In this document: positions 8,841-17,428 of the stretch, piece after piece
How the letters are laid out: the number at the start of each line of letters is the position of its first letter
Numbering within the stretch: position 1 is the first letter of the stretch
From: a bacterium CG_4_9_14_3_um_filter_65_15
GTDB taxonomy: Bacteria > Krumholzibacteriota > Krumholzibacteriia > LZORAL124-64-63
DNA length: 32,554 bases
Direction of reading: 5' to 3'
Assembly: GCA_002790835.1 (NCBI GenBank)
Contig: PFVX01000072.1
Location: 219 to 32,772, forward strand
The notes under the pieces: generated by a model
What the model saw: only the letters and a program-made list of their open reading frames with translations
Databases searched by the model: none
What the model was told of the DNA's origin: nothing
Made by a program: the position numbers and the translations under genes

Positions 8841-9964
8841 GTGATGCACGGGGGCGCTACGGGCTGTACATCCACGTGCCGTTCTGCAGCTCCATCTGCT
8901 CCTACTGCCATTTTGCCCGCACCGACCGGCATGACTCCGGTCTGAGGCGCCGTTACGCGGAGGCTCTGGTGCGGGAGTATGAACTGCGATCGGAGGCGTG
9001 CCCTGCGCTGGGGTCGGGGCACAGGCGACTGGCCACCTGCTACCTGGGAGGCGGCACGCCGTCCCTGCTGGAGCCGGAAAACCTGCGCCGGGTGCTGGCC
9101 GGAACGCTGGGGCGAAGCGAAACCGTCGACGATCCGGAGGTCACCGCCGAGGCCAACCCCGAGTCCCTGACCGCTGAGCTGGCGACGGTCTGGCGTGAGG
9201 CGGGGATCAACCGGGTGTCGCTCGGCGTCCAGAGTCTCGACGACCATGTGCTGCGTCTGCTCGGCCGGGATTGCGATGCGGCCACCACCGCACGGGGGCT
9301 GGAACTGGCCTGCGCCCGTTTCGACCGCGTGGCGGCCGACTGGATCCTGGGCCCGGGGGTGGAGCTGGCTTCGCTGTGCGATCAGCTCGATCGGGCCGTG
9401 GATCTGGGTGTGGAACATTTTTCGCTCTACCTGCTGGAAGTGCACCGCGGAACCGCGCTCCAGCAGGACCTCGCCGCCGGAAAACTGGCCATGCCGAGGG
9501 ACGCGAAGTTCGAGCACCTGTACCTGGGGGCGGTCCGGCACCTGGCCAAGCGCGGGGTGCGCCAGTACGAAGTGGCGAATTTCGCCCGACCCGGGGCCGA
9601 GTCCCGCCACAACAGCGCCTACTGGCGGGGGGTGCCCTACCTGGGGTTGGGGCCCGGGGCCCACGGATTTTCCGGGCGCGGGCGCTACGCGAACCCCGGC
9701 GCCGTGGAAGCGTGGCTGGCTCCGCTGGAAGGCGGCCGCTTGCCCGATGGTCCCGTGGACCCGCTGGACCTGCAGGCCCGGCGCCTGGAACGGGTCATCC
9801 TGGGCTTGCGCACGACGCAGGGGGTGCCCCTGGCATGGTTGCCCGCGGGTTTCGACCCCGAACCGGAACGCGCGGACCGATTGTGGGATGTCCGGGAGGG
9901 CCGGCTGGTTCTGACCTCCCGCGGTTTCCTGCGGATCGACACCATCGAGGAATTCCTGGCCTGA
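8837..9964 (+). CDS. hemW: radical SAM heme chaperone HemW
   Basis: A 375-aa protein of the HemN/HemW radical SAM family; E. coli HemW is 378 aa. The iron-sulfur motif is C17-x3-C21-x2-C24 followed by HF, the HemW pattern rather than the CxC ending of true coproporphyrinogen dehydrogenase HemN. Further SAM motifs are GGGTPS and EANPE, with NRVSLGVQS after them. HemW binds heme and is thought to deliver it to respiratory enzymes. The start is GTG 8837, overlapping the lepB stop as GTGA. Longer open frames upstream run inside lepB and are not used. No strong ribosome site is visible, consistent with coupling to lepB. The lepA-hemW proximity is common in bacteria. Confidence 0.92.
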   Translation: MSDARGRYGLYIHVPFCSSICSYCHFARTDRHDSGLRRRYAEALVREYELRSEACPALGSGHRRLATCYLGGGTPSLLEPENLRRVLAGTLGRSETVDDPEVTAEANPESLTAELATVWREAGINRVSLGVQSLDDHVLRLLGRDCDAATTARGLELACARFDRVAADWILGPGVELASLCDQLDRAVDLGVEHFSLYLLEVHRGTALQQDLAAGKLAMPRDAKFEHLYLGAVRHLAKRGVRQYEVANFARPGAESRHNSAYWRGVPYLGLGPGAHGFSGRGRYANPGAVEAWLAPLEGGRLPDGPVDPLDLQARRLERVILGLRTTQGVPLAWLPAGFDPEPERADRLWDVREGRLVLTSRGFLRIDTIEEFLA

Positions 9965-9974
9965 GCAGGCCTTG

Positions 9975-10004
9975 TTGACACCCGGATTCCGCCTTGATTA
10001 CCTT
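9975..10004 (+). promoter_or_regulatory. candidate promoter of the hrcA-grpE-dnaJ block
   Basis: A consensus TTGACA (9975-9980) lies 10 nt after the hemW stop, with an 18-nt spacer to a poor -10 (TACCTT, 9999-10004). No CIRCE-type inverted repeat (TTAGCACTC-N9-GAGTGCTAA) overlaps it or lies between it and hrcA. Confidence 0.45.
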
Positions 10005-10028
10005 GGGCCACGATTCAGAGGTGAAACC

Positions 10029-11099
10029 ATGTCAGGCCCCAGCGCCAACATCCGCGGAAAACTGGATGCGAGGTCCCGAGAGGTCCTCGATGCCGTTGTG
10101 CGGCTGCATTCGGAGACCGGTCGGCCCGTCAGTTCGGGACTCGTGTCCCGGTTCCTGACGGATTCGCCTTCGCCGGCGACCATCCGCACGGTGATGAAGC
10201 AGCTGGAGCAGGACGGGTACCTGGATCAGCCCCACACGTCGGCCGGGCGCCTGCCCACCGACGCCGGATTCCGGGTCTATGTCGACGGGCTGGCCACCGC
10301 CTGGCCCCTGAACCGCTTCGACCTGCCGGCCGGCATGGTGGAAACCGTGCGGCGGGAAACCGACGGCTCCGATCCCCAGAGTGAAATCCGGGAGTTGGCC
10401 AAGTTGTTGAGTCTCCTGACCCGCAACATCAGCATCGTCGTGGGGCCTTCGGCGGACGGGATCCGGGTTGCCCACCTGGAATGCTATCCCCGCTCGGGCC
10501 GTCGGGTCCTGATGGTGATGATCCTGGATAACGGCCAAGTGACAACGCGCCTGGCCGACCTGGACGCCGATTACCCCCCGGCGGTGGTGGCCAAGGCGGC
10601 CGGCCTGCTGGTGGAGCGGCTGACCGGACGTTCCCTGGGGGAGCTGCGCGGGGAGAGGCATCCCACCTTGGACCTGATGCGGACGCCCGCCACCCGGTGC
10701 GCCGCCTCGTTGACCAGGGCATCGCTGGAACTGATGGACGAAGTCGAGGAAGCCGAAGTCGAGATGGACGGGGTCGCCCAGGTCCTGGAGGACCCGGATT
10801 TCCAGGACGCCGAACCGCTCAAGGCCCTGATCCGTTTCCTGGAATCGCCACGGGAGATCCGTGCGGCCCTGCAACGAATGTATTTGCTTGACCGGGAGCC
10901 CTTCGGGGTGTGGATCGGGGCGGAGAACCCCCTGGGCAGCCTGCGCCGGTTCTCGGTGATCACCGGGACCATCGAGCTCGCCGAGGGCCAGGGGTTGCTG
11001 GCCGTTTTGGGGCCACGGCGTTTGCCCTATCAGAGGACCTTCCAGGGCTTGGAGATTCTGCGCCACTTTCGCGGACGGCCGTACAGGGCCGCCCATTGA
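10029..11099 (+). CDS. hrcA: heat-inducible transcription repressor HrcA
   Basis: A 356-aa repressor that in other bacteria binds CIRCE operators of chaperone operons and is kept active by GroEL. The N-terminal winged helix contains LSPATIR-like SPSPATIRTVMKQLEQDGYL and the hallmark QPHTSAGRLPTDAGFRVYVD (about 65-85). A GAF-like middle domain and a C-terminal dimerisation region follow. ATG 10029 is chosen because AGAGGTGA (10017-10024) sits directly upstream; the in-frame extension to 9972 would overlap the promoter. The neighbours grpE and dnaJ support the call. The usual operator is missing from its own promoter region, so either the operator sequence has diverged or HrcA regulates other sites such as groES or dnaK. 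Confidence 0.94.
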   Translation: MSGPSANIRGKLDARSREVLDAVVRLHSETGRPVSSGLVSRFLTDSPSPATIRTVMKQLEQDGYLDQPHTSAGRLPTDAGFRVYVDGLATAWPLNRFDLPAGMVETVRRETDGSDPQSEIRELAKLLSLLTRNISIVVGPSADGIRVAHLECYPRSGRRVLMVMILDNGQVTTRLADLDADYPPAVVAKAAGLLVERLTGRSLGELRGERHPTLDLMRTPATRCAASLTRASLELMDEVEEAEVEMDGVAQVLEDPDFQDAEPLKALIRFLESPREIRAALQRMYLLDREPFGVWIGAENPLGSLRRFSVITGTIELAEGQGLLAVLGPRRLPYQRTFQGLEILRHFRGRPYRAAH

Positions 11100-11108
11100 G
11101 AAACACGC

Positions 11109-11150
11109 ATTGGGGGCCGCATCCCGTGCCCTGCTTGGGAGCCCCGCAAT
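11109..11150 (+). other. stem-loop in the hrcA-grpE spacer
   Basis: ATTGGGGGC (11109-11117) pairs with GCCCCGCAAT (11141-11150), 9 bp with one bulged G. An inner TCCC/GGGA stem (11122-11125 / 11137-11140) closes an 11-nt loop. It ends 3 nt before the grpE ribosome site AAAAGGA (11154-11160) and has no T-run, so it is not an ordinary terminator. A processing or stability element is possible. Confidence 0.5.
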
Positions 11151-11169
11151 CGGAAAAGGATAGGCTGGC

Positions 11170-11790
11170 ATGACCGCATCGCGTCACGGCAAGAAACACA
11201 AGAAAGAGTCTTCTCCGGAAGCCCCAGGTTCCGATCACACACCCGAGGCCGCCGCCGAGACGGCTGACCCCTCGGTGGTCGAGGCCGATGAGGCCGATGA
11301 GGAGGAGATCCTCGAACCGGAAGCGGAAGATTTCGATCCCCTGGCGGTTCTGGCCCGGGAAAGGGACGCCTTCCAGGAGAAGTGGTTGCGTGTGGTGGCC
11401 GAAATGGACAATCTGCGCAAGCGCTCCCGGCGCGAGCTGGCCGATTCGAGACGTTTGGCCCAGGCCGATGTCCTGCGCCCGATCCTGGGCGTCATGGACA
11501 ATTTCGAACGAGCCTTGCAGAGCATGGGCCAGAACGAGGACAATGCCGATCTTGAGAAGTTCCTCGAAGGCGTGGATCTGATCTTCCAGAATTTCCAGGT
11601 CGTTTTGAGGGATGTGGGGGTCGTGCCCCTGGAAGTCCTCGGCACCGAGTTCGACCCCAATTTCCACGAAGGGGTGGGCCAAATGCCCCGGGACGGGGTG
11701 GAACCCGGTCAGGTGATTGAAGTCGTCCAGAAGGGTTTCTTGTTCAAGGAACAGGTATTGCGGCCGGCCAAGGTCATCATTTCCGCGTGA
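11170..11790 (+). CDS. grpE: nucleotide exchange factor GrpE
   Basis: A 206-aa cochaperone that releases ADP from DnaK in the DnaJ/DnaK/GrpE cycle. A charged, disordered N-terminus (about 1-50, Lys-rich then Glu/Asp-rich) precedes the long coiled-coil helix (ERDAFQEKWLRVVAEMDNLR and RKRSRRE). The C-terminal beta-wing domain follows, with the family signature near the end (EVVQKGFLFKEQVLRPAKV). Length is typical (about 190-210). AAAAGGA lies 9 nt before ATG 11170. It sits 70 nt after hrcA and 10 nt before dnaJ. dnaK, which usually lies between grpE and dnaJ, is absent from the window. Confidence 0.95.
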   Translation: MTASRHGKKHKKESSPEAPGSDHTPEAAAETADPSVVEADEADEEEILEPEAEDFDPLAVLARERDAFQEKWLRVVAEMDNLRKRSRRELADSRRLAQADVLRPILGVMDNFERALQSMGQNEDNADLEKFLEGVDLIFQNFQVVLRDVGVVPLEVLGTEFDPNFHEGVGQMPRDGVEPGQVIEVVQKGFLFKEQVLRPAKVIISA

Positions 11791-11800
11791 TGGGGATATC

Positions 11801-12937
11801 ATGAGCACCAAACGGGACTATTACGAGGTATTGGGAGTCGGCAAGGATGAAGACGCCGGTGCCATCAAGCGGGCCTACCGCAAGAAGGCCATCCAGTTTC
11901 ATCCCGACAAGAATCCCGACGACCCCACCGCGTCCGAGAAATTCCGGGAAGCCACCGAAGCCTACGAAGTGCTGAAGGATCCCCAGAAACGCGCCCAGTA
12001 CGACCGCTTCGGCCATGCCCCCGAGGGCGGCGGTTTCGGCGGTGGCGGCGGAGCTGGTTTCGGCGAAATGAACATGGATCTGAACGACGCCCTGGAATCA
12101 TTCCTGCGCAACTTCGGCATGGGCGGCGGCGGCTTCGGGGACATCTTCGGCGGGCGCAGGGAAGGTGCCCAGCGCCGTGGGCGCGACCTTCAGCTGAGCC
12201 TGCAGGTGACCCTGCGCGAGGCGGCCCATGGCGCCCAGAAAACCGTCAAGCTCAACAAGCAGGTAGCCTGTGCCGATTGCAACGGGAGCGGTTCGGCCGC
12301 CGGCAGCACTCCGCAGTCCTGTTCCCAGTGCCGGGGGCAGGGGCGCGTGCGCCAGGTGCGGCAGTCCCTGCTGGGCCAGATGGTCACCGAGGGTGTGTGC
12401 CCCCGGTGCCAGGGCCGGGGCGTCCTGGTGACCGACCCATGCAAATCCTGCCGGGGGACCGGCACGGTGCGCGGCGAGGAGACCCTGTCCATCAAGGTCC
12501 CCGCCGGGGTCAGCACCGGCAATTACATGGAGTTGCAGGGCAAGGGCGACGCCGGAGACGCAGGGGCCGCTGCGGGCAATCTGCGGGTGGTGTTCGAGGT
12601 CACCGGCGACGACCTCTTCGAACGCCACGGCGACGACCTGCTGCTGGACGTGCCCATCTCACCACTGGACATGATGCTGGGCACCAAGGTCCAGGTGCCC
12701 ACCCTCGACGGCAAGGTGTCCCTGAAGATTCCCGCCGGTACCCAGAGCCACAAGGTGTTCCGGATGCGCGGCAAGGGCATGCCCCATGTGAACCGACCGG
12801 GAGCGGGCGACCAGCTGGTCCGGGTCCTGTCCTGGACTCCGCAGAAACTGGACAAGGACCTCAAGTTACGCTTGGAAGAATTGCGGGCCGATGTCGCTCC
12901 CTTGATTCCCGATCCCGGGACCAACCTTTACGATTGA
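11801..12937 (+). CDS. dnaJ: molecular chaperone DnaJ (Hsp40, type I)
   Basis: A 378-aa type I J-protein that stimulates DnaK ATPase and delivers unfolded clients. The J domain has the HPD motif at residues 34-36. A Gly/Phe-rich linker follows (about 75-115). The zinc domain has all four CxxCxGxG repeats (CADCNGSG, CSQCRGQG, CPRCQGRG, CKSCRGTG; Cys157 to about 220), so both zinc sites should form. The C-terminal substrate-binding domains follow. ATG 11801 is chosen because it gives the canonical MSTKRDYYEVLGV start; the longer open frame begins inside grpE. rsmE begins 9 nt after its stop. Confidence 0.96.
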   Translation: MSTKRDYYEVLGVGKDEDAGAIKRAYRKKAIQFHPDKNPDDPTASEKFREATEAYEVLKDPQKRAQYDRFGHAPEGGGFGGGGGAGFGEMNMDLNDALESFLRNFGMGGGGFGDIFGGRREGAQRRGRDLQLSLQVTLREAAHGAQKTVKLNKQVACADCNGSGSAAGSTPQSCSQCRGQGRVRQVRQSLLGQMVTEGVCPRCQGRGVLVTDPCKSCRGTGTVRGEETLSIKVPAGVSTGNYMELQGKGDAGDAGAAAGNLRVVFEVTGDDLFERHGDDLLLDVPISPLDMMLGTKVQVPTLDGKVSLKIPAGTQSHKVFRMRGKGMPHVNRPGAGDQLVRVLSWTPQKLDKDLKLRLEELRADVAPLIPDPGTNLYD

Positions 12938-12946
12938 GGGCCGCTC

Positions 12947-13726
12947 ATGCCCCAATTCCTGGTCATTCCTCCGGCCCGCAGGCCAGCTGCGGTGGGCGAC
13001 GTGCTCGTTCTCGCTGACGGGGAGGCCCGTCACCTCAAGACGGTGTTGCGCACCGACCCGGGGGTCGAACTGGCCCTGACCGACGGCCGCGGCTTCCGCT
13101 ACACCGGACGCCTGGTTACCGTCGGCAAGGGCGACCCCACCGTGGAAATCCTCACCGTGATGCAGGATGAAACCGAGGCCAGGCTTCCGCTGCTTGCGGT
13201 AGCGTTGGGGGTGGTCAAGGGCCGCCGGTTCGAGTGGGCCCTGGAGAAGGCCTGCGAACTGGGGGCGCACAGGATCCTGCCTTTGCGCACCGAATTCGGC
13301 GTGGTGGAACCCGGGGGGAACAAACAGGAACGCTGGCAGACGATTCTGGCCTCCGCCCTCAAGCAGTGCGGACGCTGCGTGATGCCGCAGCTGGCTGCCC
13401 CCGAGGGCCTGGCCGCGGTTCTGGAGGATGCCGCGGCAGAGGTGTGGTACGGCGCTTCACCGGCCGCCGAACGCACCCGCGCCGCCGGGTGGGATCCGGC
13501 CGATCCGGAAGCTCCGGTGGGCTCCGGCCTCCCCGGTGAGATCCTGGTGTGCATCGGACCGGAGGGCGGTTGGTCGACCGGGGAAATGGACATGTTGCGT
13601 CGATCCGGCGCCCGCCCGCTGGACCTGGGGCCTCACGTCCTGCGCACCGAAACGGCGGTCGCCGCTTCCCTGGCGGTGCTGCAGCGCCGCCGGCAGCGGC
13701 TGCAAGCCGTCGCCCGGGGGGCTTGA
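12947..13726 (+). CDS. rsmE: 16S rRNA (uracil(1498)-N(3))-methyltransferase
   Basis: A 259-aa SPOUT-superfamily methyltransferase that methylates N3 of U1498 in 16S rRNA on the assembled 30S subunit. An N-terminal PUA-like domain (about 1-75, HLKTVLRTDPG) precedes the trefoil-knot domain. The knot motifs are GVVKGRRFEWALEKACELG, CIGPEGGWS and LGPHVLRTETAVAASLAVL near the C-terminus; these bind S-adenosylmethionine. Length is slightly above the usual 240-250. The start ATG lies 9 nt after dnaJ, with GAGGG overlapping the dnaJ stop region. The dnaJ-rsmE order is common in bacteria, which supports the assignment. Confidence 0.95.
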   Translation: MPQFLVIPPARRPAAVGDVLVLADGEARHLKTVLRTDPGVELALTDGRGFRYTGRLVTVGKGDPTVEILTVMQDETEARLPLLAVALGVVKGRRFEWALEKACELGAHRILPLRTEFGVVEPGGNKQERWQTILASALKQCGRCVMPQLAAPEGLAAVLEDAAAEVWYGASPAAERTRAAGWDPADPEAPVGSGLPGEILVCIGPEGGWSTGEMDMLRRSGARPLDLGPHVLRTETAVAASLAVLQRRRQRLQAVARGA

Positions 13727-13751
13727 CAGGCCCCGTCTGCTGCGATTTCAT
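13723..13751 (+). promoter_or_regulatory. sigma70-type promoter for the yqeY-cvpA-mutS2 block
   Basis: Consensus TTGACA (13723-13728) overlaps the rsmE stop. A 17-nt spacer leads to TTTCAT (13746-13751, 4 of 6 matches). It lies 49 nt before the ATG of the YqeY-like gene. Confidence 0.6.
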
Positions 13752-13800
13752 GCGCGAGGAACATCCCCCTGCCGGGATCCCACAGGAAAGGAATCAAACC

Positions 13801-14256
13801 ATGGCTGCCAGCGAACTCCAGGGCCGGATCAAGAGCGAAGTGATCACGGCCATGAAGGCCAAGGACAAGCAGCGGCTCGGCGTCCTGCGCATGGTGCAGG
13901 CGGCGATCAAGCAGGTCGAGGTCGATGAGCGCCGGGGGCTCGACGATCAGGACATCCTGAAAATTCTCACCTCCTACGCCCGCAGGGTCAAGGAACAGGT
14001 CAAGAGCTACGGCGATGGCGGGCGGAGCGATCTGCAGGCCGCCGCCGAGGCCGAGCTGGTGGTGGTCAGCGAATTCCTGCCCGCCGAACTGGGGGATGCG
14101 GAGCTCGAAAAGATCGTGCGCGCCGCCGTCGCCGAATGCGGCGCGGCCGGGCCTCAAGACATGGGCAAGGTTATGAAGGCCGCGCTTTCCCAGGTGGCCG
14201 GCCGGGCCGACGGCGGCCGGGTCAGCGCCCTGGTCAAAATGATCCTGGCGGGTTGA
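13801..14256 (+). CDS. GatB/YqeY domain-containing protein
   Basis: A 151-aa helical protein of the YqeY family, which shares its fold with the tail domain of GatB and the tRNA-binding region of amidotransferases. It is often found beside rpsU and dnaG, and its exact role is unresolved. Visible features are LQGRIKSEVITAMKAKDKQRL at the N-terminus (typical of the family), EFLPAELGDAELEKIV in the middle, and DMGKVMKAALSQVAGRADGG followed by VS near the end. AGGAAAGGA (13784-13792) lies just upstream of ATG 13801; the longer open frame overlaps rsmE and the promoter and is not used. cvpA follows after 2 nt. rpsU, a frequent partner, is not here. Confidence 0.92.
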   Translation: MAASELQGRIKSEVITAMKAKDKQRLGVLRMVQAAIKQVEVDERRGLDDQDILKILTSYARRVKEQVKSYGDGGRSDLQAAAEAELVVVSEFLPAELGDAELEKIVRAAVAECGAAGPQDMGKVMKAALSQVAGRADGGRVSALVKMILAG

Positions 14257-14258
14257 CC

Positions 14259-14879
14259 ATGGAACCGGTGCTTCTGATTCCCATACCCTTCATCGTCATC
14301 CTGGCCGTGGTCGGTATGCGGGACGGCGTGGTCAAGCGCATCGTCGAGATCCTGGGGGTCATCGCCACGGTGATCTTCACGGCACGCTTCGCCGTCGCCG
14401 TGCAGCCATGGGTCATGGACAAGACCGGGGCCGAGGAAGAACCCGCCCTGTTGATCACCTGGGCCGTGCTGTTCTTCGCCGGCCTGATCCTCAGCCGTCT
14501 GCTGGCCGTCCTGATCAGCAAGCTGATCCGCCTGACCCTGCTGGGCTGGCTGGACCGCCTGGGCGGCGCCGTGCTGGGAGCGGCCATCGGGGTTCTTCTG
14601 GCCAGCGCCGTGGTCCTGGTGTTGGGGCAGATTCCGGGTGGCCAGGATCTGGATGCCGTCTACCGCGCCGACCCCTGGGGCCGCTTCATTCGCGACGCGG
14701 CGCCCAACGTCTACCAGGGCGCCCGCAGGCTGTGGGGTCAGAAGGACGATACGGTCTGGTCGAGCGCCCTGGACCGGGTCCGGACCACGGCCGACGATGT
14801 GGCCGACCGGACCCGCAAGAAGATCGGCGAATCCAAGCAACGGCTCGAAGAGGCCGCCGACAAGCTGCCGGACTCCTGA
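14259..14879 (+). CDS. CvpA family membrane protein
   Basis: A 206-aa inner-membrane protein with four hydrophobic segments (about 5-25, 28-48, 65-88 and 98-125). The family pattern includes GMRDGVVKRIVEILGVI and the LGWLDRLGGAVLGAAIGVLL block. In E. coli CvpA is linked to colicin V production and bile/envelope tolerance; the biochemical role is unknown. The C-terminus is hydrophilic and helical (RKKIGESKQRLEEAADKL). ATG 14259 starts 2 nt after the YqeY-family stop. mutS2 begins 7 nt after its own stop, so the three genes form a tight operon. Confidence 0.88.
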   Translation: MEPVLLIPIPFIVILAVVGMRDGVVKRIVEILGVIATVIFTARFAVAVQPWVMDKTGAEEEPALLITWAVLFFAGLILSRLLAVLISKLIRLTLLGWLDRLGGAVLGAAIGVLLASAVVLVLGQIPGGQDLDAVYRADPWGRFIRDAAPNVYQGARRLWGQKDDTVWSSALDRVRTTADDVADRTRKKIGESKQRLEEAADKLPDS

Positions 14880-14886
14880 TGGTCGT

Positions 14887-17337
14887 ATGATGATCCCCCT
14901 GCTGGACCAATTGGTGCGCCTGGAGGAGAACGCAGCCCCGGTCGTCGGGAAGCGGACTTCCGCCCTGCTCGAATGGGACGCGGTGACCGCCCAGGTCGCG
15001 GCTTTCTGCCGCAACGATCGGGCCGCCGAACGCATCGCCAACCGTGTGCCGAAATCCTCCCCACCCCTGCGCAGCCTGCGCAACGAACTCGCCGACCAGA
15101 TGCGGGTGCTCGACGACCGCGACGCGGCGGACCTGCCCCTTTGCCTGGTGGGTTCGGTGGCGGAACTTCTGGAACGGCCCGGCCCCATGCGCCTCGACGG
15201 CCCCGACCTGATCTGTGTCGCGGCCGCGGCCGAAGACCTGGATGTGCTGCGGGATTTCTTGACGGCCCACCGTAGCGAAGCCCCCGTCTGGGGTGATGCC
15301 GCAGTGGCCATGACCTCTCTGGGACAAGTGGCGGGCGCCTTGCGCCGCGCGCTGGACCCGGACGGTCGGATCGCCGACTCCGCCAGCAGCCGTCTGGCCG
15401 CCTTGCGGCGCCAGGTCGACAGCCGGGAGAGGGAGGTGCGCCGGGAAGTCGGCGCCGCCATGGAGAAGGCGCGCAGGGCGGGCTGGACCACCGCGGAAGA
15501 GGTCACCCTGCGCGGGGACCGGTTCTGCATCCCCTTGCGCTCGGGCGACAGCCGGCGCCTGCCGGGAATCGTTCATGACCGCTCCACCACCGGCGCCACC
15601 CTCTTCGTCGAGCCAGCCGGAGTGGTCAGTCGCGCCAACGCCCTGGTCGAGACCCGCCTGGAAATCTCCGCCGAGGAAGCCCGCATCCTGCTGGAACTCA
15701 ACCGGGCGGTGGAGACCGCCGCGCCCGCCCTGCGCTGCGGCCTGCAGCTGGTGCTGCTGGCCGATGAGGTCCGGGCCGGGCTCCGCTGGAGCCGGGCCGT
15801 GGGTGGTCGCCGGGCACGGCTGGATGCGGCCGGGCGACTGCGGATCAGCGGCGGCCGGCATCCCTTGCTCATGGAGGCCCTGGGTGAGGGCCAGGGCGAT
15901 GCGGCCGCCACCCTGCGCGCCGGACGAAAAAGGGTGGTGCCGCTGGATCTGGAGCTGGATCCCCGCCAGCGTGCCCTGGTCATCAGCGGTCCCAATGCCG
16001 GGGGCAAGTCCGTGGCCCTCAAGACCGTTGGCGTGTTTTGCCTGTTGACTTGGAGCGGATGGGACGTGCCCGCCCGTGACGACACCATCCTGCCGGAGAT
16101 GGACCGGGTGCTGGCCGACCTCGGGGACGAGCAATCCATCCGGCAGGGCCTCAGCAGCTTCTCCTCCCATCTGAAACACCTGGCCCGATTCCTGGAGGAT
16201 GCCGGCGACCACACCCTGGTGCTGTGCGACGAGATCGGCAGCGGCACCGATCCGCAGGAAGGCACCGCTCTGGCCATGGGGGTGCTGGAAAAATTGGTGG
16301 ACCGGGGCGCGCGTGTGCTGGCCTCCACCCACTTCGGGTTGCTGAAGGCCGCGGTTCACGATCACCCGCAGATGGTCAACGCCGCCATGGACTACGACGA
16401 ACAGGACCTGCAACCCCTGTTCTCCCTACGCGTGGGAGATCCGGGCACCAGTCATGCCTTCGATATCGCCGCGCGCATGGGGCTGCCAGCCGATCTGCTG
16501 GTCCAGGCCCGGGCGCGCGCCGGGACCGAACGGGTGCAGGTGGAGAAGCTGCTGGCGGATCTGGATCGCCGGGCCCGTGACCTGATCCGGACGCAGCACG
16601 ATCTGGAACAGGAACGCGCGGTCCACGCCAGCCGGAATCGGGAGCTCGAGAAGCGTCTGGCGGACATCGAGAAGGAACGGCGGGAGATCCTGAAGGCCAC
16701 GCGCAAGGATGCCGAGGAGCTGGCGCGTCAGGGGCGCCGGGCCATCGAGCAGGCCGTGCGGGACATCCGGTCCTCGGGCGCGGACAAGTCGGTGGTCCGG
16801 ACGGCTCGTGACCGGATTGCAGGCTTGGGCCCTGAAGCGGCGGATCCGGAAGGCGCGGGGGCCCGGCCGCCGCGGCTGGTCGTGGGGCAGCGGGTGCGGA
16901 TTCCCCATCTGAATCTCATCGGTACGGTGATGGAGGTGCGCAGCGGCAAGGTCGTGGCCTTGGCGGAAAACCTGCGCTTGAACCTGGATGTCGCCTCGGT
17001 CATGCCTCTGGAAGGGGAACAGGATACCGGCGCGACCCGGGATCCGGGAGCTGCGGGCGGCTGGGCTTGGCACGACGAGTCCCCGGCGGTCGCGCCCGAG
17101 ATCGATCTGCGGGGGCAACGGGGCGAGGAAGCCTGGGAACTCCTGGATCGGCTCATCGACCGGGCCATCCCCACCGGGATGGAAATCGTGAACGTGATCC
17201 ACGGGTTCGGGACCGGGCGTTTGCGCGACTTCATATACGAACGGCTGCAGAGGGATGCCCGGGTGGCCTCGGTTTCCGAAGCGGGGCCCGGCCAGGGTGG
17301 GGGCGGCGTTGCGGTCGTTCGCCTGAAGATTCGCTGA
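14887..17337 (+). CDS. mutS2: endonuclease MutS2
   Basis: An 816-aa MutS-family ATPase with a C-terminal Smr nuclease domain. MutS2 suppresses homologous recombination, or acts on collided ribosomes in some bacteria, and is not part of mismatch repair. It has no mismatch-recognition N-terminal domains. The order is core/lever domain (about 1-330), Walker A GPNAGGKS (368-375), Walker B with LVLCDEIGSGTDPQEGTALA, a charged coiled coil (about 520-625), a KOW-like segment with VGQRVRIPHLNLIGTV, and Smr with IDLRGQRGEEA and HGFGTG (from His772). All catalytic signatures are intact. Start codon ATG 14887 or 14890; the ribosome site is weak, so coupling to cvpA is likely. Length is close to the family norm of about 780-800. 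Confidence 0.95.
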   Translation: MMIPLLDQLVRLEENAAPVVGKRTSALLEWDAVTAQVAAFCRNDRAAERIANRVPKSSPPLRSLRNELADQMRVLDDRDAADLPLCLVGSVAELLERPGPMRLDGPDLICVAAAAEDLDVLRDFLTAHRSEAPVWGDAAVAMTSLGQVAGALRRALDPDGRIADSASSRLAALRRQVDSREREVRREVGAAMEKARRAGWTTAEEVTLRGDRFCIPLRSGDSRRLPGIVHDRSTTGATLFVEPAGVVSRANALVETRLEISAEEARILLELNRAVETAAPALRCGLQLVLLADEVRAGLRWSRAVGGRRARLDAAGRLRISGGRHPLLMEALGEGQGDAAATLRAGRKRVVPLDLELDPRQRALVISGPNAGGKSVALKTVGVFCLLTWSGWDVPARDDTILPEMDRVLADLGDEQSIRQGLSSFSSHLKHLARFLEDAGDHTLVLCDEIGSGTDPQEGTALAMGVLEKLVDRGARVLASTHFGLLKAAVHDHPQMVNAAMDYDEQDLQPLFSLRVGDPGTSHAFDIAARMGLPADLLVQARARAGTERVQVEKLLADLDRRARDLIRTQHDLEQERAVHASRNRELEKRLADIEKERREILKATRKDAEELARQGRRAIEQAVRDIRSSGADKSVVRTARDRIAGLGPEAADPEGAGARPPRLVVGQRVRIPHLNLIGTVMEVRSGKVVALAENLRLNLDVASVMPLEGEQDTGATRDPGAAGGWAWHDESPAVAPEIDLRGQRGEEAWELLDRLIDRAIPTGMEIVNVIHGFGTGRLRDFIYERLQRDARVASVSEAGPGQGGGGVAVVRLKIR

Positions 17338-17354
17338 TTCCTGCCGGTCGACAA

Positions 17355-17382
17355 TGGATTTTCGTAGTGATTATGTTATAAT
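17355..17382 (+). promoter_or_regulatory. extended -10 promoter for the endonuclease gene
   Basis: Perfect TATAAT (17377-17382) is preceded by TG at 17374-17375, the extended -10 motif. The -35 is weak (TGGATT, 17355-17360, 16-nt spacer). It lies in a short AT-rich island within otherwise GC-rich DNA. Confidence 0.65.
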
Positions 17383-17428
17383 TATACAGGAACTACGATC
17401 GATGGATGCCAAACCCGACAGGTGAATC

